Shown here piece by piece: positions 1 to 5,611 of a DNA stretch of 8,140 nucleotides. Each line of letters starts with the position of its first letter. Within the stretch, counting starts at the first letter, position 1. Below the pieces are notes generated by a model. The model did no database searches, had not been told where the DNA came from, and saw nothing but the letters and a program-made list of their open reading frames with translations. The DNA is from an uncultured Methylocystaceae bacterium (lineage in GTDB: Bacteria; Pseudomonadota; Alphaproteobacteria; Rhizobiales; Beijerinckiaceae), in the NCBI GenBank assembly GCA_945956975.1, contig CAMFKC010000081.1:1-8140 (forward strand), in the 5' to 3' direction. The translations under genes and the position numbers were made by a program.

Positions 1-162
1 GGCGCGTGCATTGCGTTCGGCAAACGACTTTCGCGAGGCGACCCGCTCCAGTTCGTGCTCCAGCGCCTGCCGCACGGCTTCGGTCTTGGTCTTGGCGCCG
101 GTCGCCTCCTGAAGGCGGATCGCCAAGGCGTCGACCGCGTCATCGCGAATGTAAAGGGACAT
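1..162 (-). CDS. vapB: VapB-family antitoxin (type II toxin-antitoxin), N-terminal part, runs off the left edge
   Basis: The 54 visible residues begin MSLYIRDDAVDALAIRL and continue through the segment TGAKTKTEAVRQALEHELER. This pattern (short strand, helix, then a T-K-T-E-A-V-R turn and helix) is typical of the VapB / PSK-operon transcription-factor antitoxins, which bind DNA as dimers and neutralise a PIN-domain VapC ribonuclease. The ATG is set by a strong Shine-Dalgarno AAGGAGG (plus-strand 168-174) five bases upstream. Usual family length is about 70-90 residues, so roughly the last third lies outside the window, and any VapC gene should follow immediately there. The gene begins 56 bases after the thioesterase stop on the same strand, and a pair of palindromes fills that gap. 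The family call comes from the N-terminal pattern only; the partner toxin is inferred, not seen. Confidence 0.8.
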   Translation of the reverse strand, partial: MSLYIRDDAVDALAIRLQEATGAKTKTEAVRQALEHELERVASRKSFAERNARA

Positions 163-172
163 GACCGCCTCC

Positions 173-207
173 TTGAATATTCAAAGTACCACCAAATGAA
201 TATTCAT
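173..207. promoter_or_regulatory. Tandem palindromic operator upstream of the vapB-like gene
   Basis: Two perfect 12-base palindromes, TTGAATATTCAA (173-184) and ATGAATATTCAT (196-207), share the 10-base core TGAATATTCA. Their centres are 23 bases apart, about two helical turns, so two dimers would lie on the same face of the DNA. The proximal copy touches the Shine-Dalgarno of the antitoxin gene. VapB proteins usually repress their own operon through paired inverted repeats of this kind, so I infer autoregulation by the VapB/VapC complex. The AT-rich sites stand out sharply from the GC-rich surroundings. I could not place the -35 and -10 boxes with confidence. Confidence 0.75.
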
Positions 208-218
208 GCCAGATCGCC

Positions 219-638
219 TCACCTTCCATGCCCGGCATCCAGGCTGAACACCCGGTAGACGCATTGCGTCGTGGCGATCAGTTCGCCCTCGGCCATGAGG
301 TCGACGTCCAGAAACGCAAGCGACTTCGTCAGCTTGCGCAGGCGCGCCCTGCCCTCGACCCAGGCGCCGACCTTGCTGGCGGCGACGAAGCGGCTGTCGA
401 GCGCAATGGTGGCGCATTTTCGGCCGCAGGCGTGTTCGATCAGGTGGCCGGTCAGCGTGTCGGCGAAAGCCGTCAGCGCGCCGCCGTGGATGACGTTGTT
501 CGGATTGCCGTGACGGGCGCCCGACTGGAAGCCGTAGACGTAGGTCTCGGCGTCCTGCCGCCAATAATAGGGGCCGAGTAGGCTGATCAGCCCCTCGGCC
601 GCATAGGCCATGGGTTCGAAGCCGGCGGGAACGCTCAC
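219..638 (-). CDS. PaaI-family hotdog-fold thioesterase
   Basis: This 139-residue protein has the size of a single hotdog domain. It carries the signature HGGALTAFAD at residues 51-60, preceded by GNPNNVI. In the PaaI/4HBT family this segment forms the central helix, and the aspartate (here D60) acts in hydrolysis of an acyl-CoA or aryl-CoA thioester. The substrate cannot be read from the sequence. The GTG start at 638-636 overlaps the metG TGA as GTGA, which implies translational coupling to metG; an internal ATG at residue 10 would give a shorter form but leave a gap after metG. No signal peptide is visible, so it is probably cytoplasmic. The stop lies only 11 bases before the antitoxin operator, and no terminator hairpin fits between them, so read-through into the antitoxin operon is possible. 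Confidence 0.85.
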   Translation of the reverse strand: MSVPAGFEPMAYAAEGLISLLGPYYWRQDAETYVYGFQSGARHGNPNNVIHGGALTAFADTLTGHLIEHACGRKCATIALDSRFVAASKVGAWVEGRARLRKLTKSLAFLDVDLMAEGELIATTQCVYRVFSLDAGHGR

Positions 639-2191
639 GCCGTCTTCTCGTCGGGATCGACGTAGCGCGGGAAGATCGGCGCCGGCGCGGGCAGGGCAGT
701 CCCCTCCCCCAACCTGTGCGCCGCGTCCGCATGGCCGAAGTCGCGGGCGTCGGCCGGCTGGGCCAGCGCGTCGAGCAGCTTGCCCATGGCGCCGGGCATC
801 GCCGGCTGCGCCATGATCGCGACAACGCGCAGCACTTCCGCGGTCACGCCGAGCACTGTCGCCATGCGGGCGGGATCGGTCTTGCGCTTGGTCCAGGGCT
901 CCTCGCCGGCAAAATAGCGGTTGGCGTCGGCCACGACCTTGAACACGTCGGCCAGCGCGGTGTGGATCGCGAAGCCCTGCATCGCCGCGCGGCACTTCTC
1001 GGGGAGCGCATAGGCGGCGTCGAGAATGGCGCGGTCGGCCTCCGTCAGCTCGCCCCAGGCGGGCGCCCTGCCCTCGCAGTTCTTCGCGATCATCGACAGC
1101 GAGCGCTGCGCGAGATTGCCGAGATCGTTGGCGAGATCGGCATTGGTGCGGCTTACTATGGCCTCGTGCGAATAGGAGCCGTCCTGCCCGAACGGCACCT
1201 CGCGCAGGAAGAAGTAGCGCATCTGGTCGAGGCCATAGTCGCGGACGAGATCGGCCGGGCCGATCACGTTGCCGACCGATTTCGACATCTTCTCCCCGCG
1301 GTTGAACAGGAAGCCGTGGACGACGACCTGCTTCGGCACGGGCAAGCCAGCCGACATCAGGAAGGCGGGCCAGTAGATGGAATGGAAGCGCGTGATGTCC
1401 TTGCCGATCACATGCGCATCGCATGGCCAGAATTTCGCCCGCGGCGCCGAGGCGTCCGGAAATCCGGTGGCCGTGATGTAGTTGGTCAGCGCGTCGACCC
1501 AGACATACGTGACATGCTTCGGGTCGCCCGGCACGGGCACGCCCCAGTTGAAATTGGTGCGCGAGATCGAAAGGTCTTCAAGGCCTCGCTTCACGAAGGC
1601 GACGATCTCGTTGCGGTAGCTCTCCGGCGTGATGAAGTCCGGGTTCGCCTCGTAATGGGCGAGCAGCTTCTCGCCATAGGCGGAGAGCTTGAAGAGGTAA
1701 TTCTCCTCCTCCATCCACTCCACAGGGCTGCCCGTCGGCGCGAACTTCTTGCCATCCGCGTTGGTGGTCAGTTCGCCCTCGTCGAAATAGGCCTCGTCGC
1801 GGACCGAGTACCAGCCCTCGTATTTCGAGAGGTAGATGTCGCCGTTCGCCTGCATCCGCTTCCACAGTTCGGTCACGGCGGCGGCGTGGCGCGGCTGGGT
1901 GGTGCGCACGAAATCGTCGGTGGGCGCGTTGAGCAGGTCGCCGAGCGTGGCGAAATCGGCGGCGACCTTGTCGACGAATTCCTGCGGCGTGACGCCGTCG
2001 CGCGCGGCGGTCTGCTGCACCTTCAGCCCGTATTCGTCCATGCCGGTGATGAAGAGGACGTCGTGCCCGTCGAGCCGCTTGAAGCGGGCGATGAAATCGG
2101 TGGCGATGCGCTCGTAGGCATGGCCGATGTGCGGCGCGCCATTCGCATAGGGAATGGCGGTGGAAATCATGAAGCTCTGCCGTGTCGTCAT
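635..2191 (-). CDS. metG: Methionyl-tRNA synthetase (class I, zinc-free short type)
   Basis: The 518-residue product joins methionine to tRNA(Met), including the initiator tRNA, using ATP. The class I motifs are clear: PHIGH at residues 20-24 and KMSKS at 301-305, with VWVDALTNY at about 230-238 in the catalytic domain. The connective-peptide region (about 120-165, containing GWYSVRDEAY) has none of the four zinc-binding cysteines of the E. coli type, which matches the shorter zinc-free form common in alphaproteobacteria. The tail after the anticodon-binding helical domain is short, with no C-terminal tRNA-binding (OB-fold) extension. The ATG at 2191 puts HIGH at the usual distance from the N terminus; a second ATG at codon 8 is possible. 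No Shine-Dalgarno is evident. It is the first gene of a coupled pair with the thioesterase and is divergent from the YfhO gene, so it must have its own promoter here. Confidence 0.97.
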   Translation of the reverse strand: MTTRQSFMISTAIPYANGAPHIGHAYERIATDFIARFKRLDGHDVLFITGMDEYGLKVQQTAARDGVTPQEFVDKVAADFATLGDLLNAPTDDFVRTTQPRHAAAVTELWKRMQANGDIYLSKYEGWYSVRDEAYFDEGELTTNADGKKFAPTGSPVEWMEEENYLFKLSAYGEKLLAHYEANPDFITPESYRNEIVAFVKRGLEDLSISRTNFNWGVPVPGDPKHVTYVWVDALTNYITATGFPDASAPRAKFWPCDAHVIGKDITRFHSIYWPAFLMSAGLPVPKQVVVHGFLFNRGEKMSKSVGNVIGPADLVRDYGLDQMRYFFLREVPFGQDGSYSHEAIVSRTNADLANDLGNLAQRSLSMIAKNCEGRAPAWGELTEADRAILDAAYALPEKCRAAMQGFAIHTALADVFKVVADANRYFAGEEPWTKRKTDPARMATVLGVTAEVLRVVAIMAQPAMPGAMGKLLDALAQPADARDFGHADAAHRLGEGTALPAPAPIFPRYVDPDEKTA

Positions 2192-2218
2192 GGCGCCGGT
2201 TTACTCGTGTTTGGCGCC
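2192..2218 (-). promoter_or_regulatory. Inverted repeat abutting the metG start codon
   Basis: Two copies of the self-complementary hexamer GGCGCC (2192-2197 and 2213-2218) bracket a 15-base A-rich stretch. In the metG transcript they can pair as a 6-bp stem with a 15-base loop whose 3' arm directly touches the ATG. There is no Shine-Dalgarno in this stretch. The hairpin could influence metG initiation, but GGCGCC is not rare in DNA this GC-rich, so the regulatory role is only a suggestion. Confidence 0.3.
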
Positions 2219-2233
2219 CAAGGCGAGAGCTCT

Positions 2234-2248
2234 GCCCGCCAGGCGGGC
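2234..2248. repeat. 15-base perfect palindrome in the metG/YfhO divergent spacer
   Basis: GCCCGCC-A-GGCGGGC is a perfect inverted repeat with a one-base centre. It could be a protein-binding site, or a short hairpin (5-bp stem, 5-base loop) in the leader RNA of metG. It lies in the 134-base spacer between the divergent metG and YfhO genes (2192-2325). I found no convincing sigma-70 hexamers for either direction in that spacer. Confidence 0.4.
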
Positions 2249-2311
2249 CAGCGACAAACCATAAATCATCGGCTATCAATGCCTCAGGCGACGCTTCAAA
2301 GAAGGCGCGCC

Positions 2312-2318
2312 GGGAGGG
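2312..2318 (+). promoter_or_regulatory. Ribosome binding site that decides the YfhO-family start
   Basis: GGGAGGG sits seven bases before a TTG at 2326 that is in frame with the long membrane-protein ORF. It is the best Shine-Dalgarno in the spacer. It favours TTG 2326 over the upstream ATG at 2182, which would overlap the divergent metG start, and over in-frame GTG or TTG codons near 2386-2392, which have weaker upstream sequences. Confidence 0.5.
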
Positions 2319-2325
2319 CTGTGCG

Positions 2326-4725
2326 TTGAGAGGGGCTGGATTTGCCGGGCGCATCGGCGTGCGTCTGCGGAAGTTCGCGTCGGAATTGGCGGTGTCGCAA
2401 GAGGCCGGCGAGACGTCCACTCGCGCGTGGCTGGCCTTGGCGCTCGTGGCGCTTTTCTGGATTCTCGCCTTCGCGCAATGGCCTCTGCGCGACCTCGTCG
2501 TCCCCTGGGATTCCAAGAACCAGTTCTACACGTTCTTCCGTTTCATGGCGGAGTCGATCGCCAAGGGCGCCACGCCTTTCTGGAACCCCTATCATTACGG
2601 CGGCCATCCCAGCATCGCCGATCCGCAATCCCTGATCTTCGCGCCTGCCTTCGTGCTGTGGGCGCTGGTCGACCCGCATCCGTCCCTGATCGCCTTCGAT
2701 CTGATGATCTTCGCGCATCTTCTTGCGGGCGGTCTGGCGCTGGCGCTCTACGGCCATCGGCTCGGCTGGCCGGCGCCGGCGTCCGCGCTGGCGGCCATGG
2801 TGTTCATGATCGGCGGATCCGTGTCGGGACGGATGATGCATGCCGGCATCATCACGGCCTATGGGCTTTTTCCCGTGGCGCTCCTCTGGCTCGAGATCAC
2901 GATCGACCGGCGATCCCGGCTCGCGGCGCTCGGCCTCGGCGGCGTGGCCGCGCTGATCATTCTGGGGCGCAGCCAGGTGCCGCTTCTGCTGTGCATCACG
3001 CTGGGCGCTCTCGCGGTCTGGCGGCTCGCGCGCGATCCGGGCGGCTGGCGATTTGCGATCAGCCGAACCGGCGTCCTCGCGCTGGCTGGCCTGACGGCGC
3101 TGGCGCTCATCGCCGTGCCGATGCTGCTGACGATCCAGTTCGCGGACTTCTCCAATCGCCCGCATGAGGAGTTGGCGGTTGCGCTGCGCTCGTCGCTCTA
3201 TCCCGCCAACATCGCGAATTTCTTCGTTCCCGACGTCTATGGCTCGCTGCGGCCGCTGGCGGCGGGCAATTGGGGCCCGGCCTATTTCACCCGGCCCGAT
3301 GTCGATTCCACCGATCGCGCCTTCAACTATCTGTTCGCCGGCACGCTCACGGCTCTCTTGCTGGTCTGGCACGGGCTCGCCGGCGGGCGGGCGATGCGGC
3401 GCGAGGCGCGGCCCTTCTTCGTCGTGCTGGCCGTCGCCCTGCTCTACGCCTTCGGCCGCTATACGCCGATCTTCCCGTTCCTGTTCGAGCACGTGCCGGG
3501 CATAGATCTGTTCCGTCGGCCCGTCGGGGGCGCGTTCCTGCTGCTCGTTGCGCTCGCCTATCTCACCGGCTTCCTCGCGAGCGCCTATGTGCGGGAGGGC
3601 GCGCCGAAGCCGGGGCTGTCGTGGCTGGCGATTTGCGGCTTCGCCGTCGCGGCCGTCCTCGCCTGGGCGCTCGTCTTCTCGGCGGGCTCCGCCCATGCGG
3701 GCGAGGCGGCGTGGGAAATCGCCAAGGCGGCGCCCCTGTATGCCGGCCTTATCGCGATGCTGCTTGCGCCGAGGTCGCAGCGCGGCCGCGGCCTGGCGCT
3801 GGCGGCGGCGGTCGCCTTCACGGGCGGCGAACTGATCTGGCGCAACGCGGCCAGCGTGCTCAACGCCGAACCGCGCGCGGCCTATGCGATGCTCGAGCAT
3901 CCGACCGAAGAAGCCGCCAGCATCGTCTCCGCCATCCGGCAGGACATGGCCAAATCGCCGAATGGCGTTGCGCATCCGCGCGTCGAGATCGTCGGCCTCG
4001 GCGGCCCCTGGCAGAACGCGTCCATGCTGTATGGGCTCGAGGCGACGAACGGCTACAATCCGTTGCGGATCGGCCCCTACGACAGGCTCGTCTCGCCGGG
4101 CGAGGCGCCTTACACCGCCCTCCATCGCCGCTTCCCGACGTCCTTTCCCGGCTACGATTGCCTGCTGGGGCGTCTGCTCGGCCTGGAATATGTCGTGCTC
4201 GACCGGCCGATCGATCAGGTGCCCGCGCTCAAGCGCCGGACGATTGCGGAAGCGGTGATGAGCGGGCCGAAGGCCTGGATCTACAAGCTCGCGAACGTTT
4301 CGCCGCGCGTGACGGTCGAGACGCGCGTGAAGGTCGCCGACGCCTCCGAACTGATCGACGCCGGCGCCTTTCCCAGCGCCCTGCCCAATTCCGAGGTGCT
4401 GGTCGACAGCGAGGACGTGATTTCGCAGAAATACCTCGCGGAGCCTGCGCGCGCGAAAGCGAGCATCGTCGATTGGCGGCCCGATCGCGTCGAGATCGAA
4501 GTCGACAGTTCGGCGCCTGGCGTCGTCACATTGCACGACCTCTGGTATCCCGGCTGGGAAGTCGAGGTGGACGGCGAGCCAAGGCCACTGCTGCGCACAG
4601 ATCTGCTCTTTCGCGGCGTCGAGGCGCCAGCCGGCAAGCACCGGATCGTCTTCGCCTACCGCCCGCTGTCGCCTGAAAACCTGATGTCGATCATCGACGG
4701 GCTGTTGCAGCGCGAAGAGGACTGA
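2326..4725 (+). CDS. YfhO-family polytopic membrane protein (GT-C-like putative glycosyltransferase)
   Basis: The 799-residue product starts with a short basic cytoplasmic segment and a first membrane helix at about 32-52. The first outer loop holds an acidic WDS (61-63), then FWNPYHYGG at 85-93; this D plus WNP-GG arrangement is characteristic of the YfhO family (Pfam PF09586). About a dozen hydrophobic helices follow to about residue 503, then a large soluble C-terminal region. The family's C-terminal signature is present: LWYPGWEVEVDG at 739-750 and LFRGVEAPAGKHRIVFAYRP at 761-780. YfhO proteins resemble GT-C enzymes that use polyprenyl-phosphate sugars outside the membrane, and B. subtilis YfhO is implicated in lipoteichoic acid glycosylation; the substrate here is unknown. 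Many relatives end with one more membrane helix after the FxYxP motif, but this one stops after 19 hydrophilic residues. The TTG start is chosen on its ribosome binding site; the exact N terminus is uncertain. Confidence 0.85.
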   Translation: MRGAGFAGRIGVRLRKFASELAVSQEAGETSTRAWLALALVALFWILAFAQWPLRDLVVPWDSKNQFYTFFRFMAESIAKGATPFWNPYHYGGHPSIADPQSLIFAPAFVLWALVDPHPSLIAFDLMIFAHLLAGGLALALYGHRLGWPAPASALAAMVFMIGGSVSGRMMHAGIITAYGLFPVALLWLEITIDRRSRLAALGLGGVAALIILGRSQVPLLLCITLGALAVWRLARDPGGWRFAISRTGVLALAGLTALALIAVPMLLTIQFADFSNRPHEELAVALRSSLYPANIANFFVPDVYGSLRPLAAGNWGPAYFTRPDVDSTDRAFNYLFAGTLTALLLVWHGLAGGRAMRREARPFFVVLAVALLYAFGRYTPIFPFLFEHVPGIDLFRRPVGGAFLLLVALAYLTGFLASAYVREGAPKPGLSWLAICGFAVAAVLAWALVFSAGSAHAGEAAWEIAKAAPLYAGLIAMLLAPRSQRGRGLALAAAVAFTGGELIWRNAASVLNAEPRAAYAMLEHPTEEAASIVSAIRQDMAKSPNGVAHPRVEIVGLGGPWQNASMLYGLEATNGYNPLRIGPYDRLVSPGEAPYTALHRRFPTSFPGYDCLLGRLLGLEYVVLDRPIDQVPALKRRTIAEAVMSGPKAWIYKLANVSPRVTVETRVKVADASELIDAGAFPSALPNSEVLVDSEDVISQKYLAEPARAKASIVDWRPDRVEIEVDSSAPGVVTLHDLWYPGWEVEVDGEPRPLLRTDLLFRGVEAPAGKHRIVFAYRPLSPENLMSIIDGLLQREED

Positions 4726-4737
4726 GGCGCGTGGCGC

Positions 4738-5049
4738 ATGCATTGCCCATGGTCCTGGACCCGGCCATTCACGATCTTCGGCAAGCCGGTCGACACGACG
4801 GGCCAGCGGATTTCAATCGAGCTGCTGCCGAACAACACGGTCAACCTTTGCAGCGATCTCAGACAAGCGAACAATTGCAAAGTCGTGCCGTTCACGACGA
4901 AAAACGAGGCCTACATCATCACGGCCGCGGGCGGCTACTACGAGGTCCGGCTGAACAACAACAGCCTTTTCGGCATGTTCTGGTTCGATCCGAACAAGCG
5001 CGCGCAGTCCACGCCGGACGGAACATTCAACGCGCGGCAGGTACAGTAG
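4738..5049 (+). CDS. Hypothetical 103-residue protein, in frame just downstream of the YfhO-family gene
   Basis: I do not recognise this family. The ORF is in the same frame as the YfhO gene and is separated from its TGA (4723-4725) by four sense codons. The predicted protein looks strand-rich and polar, with alternating hydrophobic residues (for example YEVRLNNNSLFGMFWFDP), three cysteines and many Asn/Thr. It has no signal peptide or membrane helix. Base composition dips: 4861-4920 has 29 G/C in 60, well below its surroundings. A GAGG at 4724-4727, ten bases before the ATG, is a weak ribosome binding site. It may be a small separate gene translated by coupling, the remnant of a longer secreted protein that has lost its N terminus, or a tail reached by stop read-through. 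The overlapping 4731-5168 frame is more Arg/Ala/Gln-rich and looks like a shadow. Confidence 0.5.
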   Translation: MHCPWSWTRPFTIFGKPVDTTGQRISIELLPNNTVNLCSDLRQANNCKVVPFTTKNEAYIITAAGGYYEVRLNNNSLFGMFWFDPNKRAQSTPDGTFNARQVQ

Positions 5050-5050
5050 A

Positions 5051-5089
5051 GCGTCCGCGCGGCATCGTCATGATGACGGAGGGCGACGC
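5051..5089. terminator. Nested inverted repeat between convergent genes, possible weak bidirectional terminator
   Basis: GCGTC (5051-5055) pairs with GACGC (5085-5089), and inside it CGTCAT-G-ATGACG (5066-5078) is a perfect inverted repeat. It lies in the 66-base gap between the convergent hypothetical ORF (ends 5049) and the small membrane-protein gene (ends 5116), where a shared terminator would be expected. There is no U-tract on either side, so it is not a classical intrinsic terminator. Confidence 0.25.
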
Positions 5090-5115
5090 GCAGCCGCCAG
5101 ATACGGCGCGCGGTC

Positions 5116-5499
5116 TCACCGCCAGCGGCCGAGGATTTTCAGCGCGCCCCAGCCGGCCAGCAGCGTGACGATCAGCGTGCCGGTCAGAGAGATCGCGAAG
5201 ACCGGCCCGCCGGCGGACGCCAGACTGGACCCATTCGCGAACGGGCTGAGGATCATGACCATCACGAAGCCGGCGACAGGAGCCGCCAGGAAGGCTGCGA
5301 CGAAGCAGACGATCACGTTGAGCGCCCAGCCCAGCGCGCCGCGCCTGCGTTTCCACGCTTCATCGATCGCCACGGCGGCTGCGCCGAGAAAGACGCCGAG
5401 CGCGATCAGCATGGGGCCGCCGACGCTCGATTGCGGGATCATGCCGCTCGCCTGAAGAAGCAGCATGCCGGCGACGGAGATCAGCAGGATGTAGATCAT
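5116..5499 (-). CDS. Small four-helix membrane protein of unknown function
   Basis: The 127-residue protein begins MIYILLISVAGMLLLQ and has four clear hydrophobic segments at about 2-21, 27-45, 56-84 and 97-122. A basic loop KRRRG (50-54) between helices 2 and 3 is probably cytoplasmic, and the short tail GRWR is also basic. No catalytic motif is visible and I cannot name the family. The ATG at 5499 is preferred because the first helix starts there; an upstream TTG at 5562 would add a Pro/Arg-rich stretch that does not look coding. A GGGAG lies about 12 bases upstream, which is rather far. The gene is on the same strand as holB, 112 bases downstream of it, and converges with the small plus-strand ORF. 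It could be transcribed from the holB operon or from its own promoter. Confidence 0.7.
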   Translation of the reverse strand: MIYILLISVAGMLLLQASGMIPQSSVGGPMLIALGVFLGAAAVAIDEAWKRRRGALGWALNVIVCFVAAFLAAPVAGFVMVMILSPFANGSSLASAGGPVFAISLTGTLIVTLLAGWGALKILGRWR

Positions 5500-5527
5500 T
5501 GGTTCGGCTCGCTCCCGCCGGCAGCTC

Positions 5528-5543
5528 CGGGGCAAAGGCCCCG
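5528..5543. repeat. GC-rich hairpin in the holB / small membrane-protein spacer
   Basis: CGGGGC-AAAG-GCCCCG is a perfect 6-bp stem with a 4-base loop inside the 112-base gap 5500-5611. In the minus direction it comes 69 bases after the holB stop and is followed by GC-rich sequence, not by a U-tract; the only T-run (minus-strand TTTT at 5564-5561) precedes it. It is therefore not a standard terminator. It may attenuate read-through or protect the upstream transcript from 3' decay. Nothing else stands out in this gap. Confidence 0.3.
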
Positions 5544-5611
5544 AGGGCTCCGGCGTCGTCAAAATAGGCGAGCGCCGCGATGGCGAAGTGCGATTTGAAA
5601 CGTCTCGAACG

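Noticed and set aside
2182..2325. N-terminal extension of the YfhO-family protein from the ATG at 2182 (847 residues)
   Set aside because: That start lies inside the first codons of divergent metG, has no ribosome binding site and adds a basic, Pro/Ser/Ala-rich stretch. The TTG at 2326 has a good GGGAGGG.
716..2329. 537-residue open frame on the plus strand opposite metG
   Set aside because: It is the antisense of a clear metG; its composition is rich in Arg, Gly, His and Val, as expected from the complement of GC-rich codons, and it has no recognisable domain.
2296..4743. 815-residue open frame on the minus strand opposite the YfhO-family gene
   Set aside because: Very Arg/Gln/Glu/His-rich with no domain pattern, the typical antisense shadow of a GC-rich membrane-protein gene whose plus-strand product has intact family signatures at both ends.
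4731..5168. 145-residue frame overlapping the small 4738-5049 ORF
   Set aside because: Its Arg/Gln/Ala/His-rich content looks like an out-of-frame translation, while the 4738 frame has balanced composition and alternating hydrophobic residues. It also runs into the convergent gene.
5528..5543. Intrinsic terminator for holB
   Set aside because: The hairpin is perfect but is followed by GC-rich sequence with no U-tract in either direction; kept only as a hairpin.
5500..5562. Upstream TTG start at 5562 for the small membrane protein (148 residues)
   Set aside because: The added 21 residues are Pro/Arg/Glu-rich, cross the 5528-5543 hairpin and lack a ribosome binding site; the first helix begins right at the ATG at 5499.
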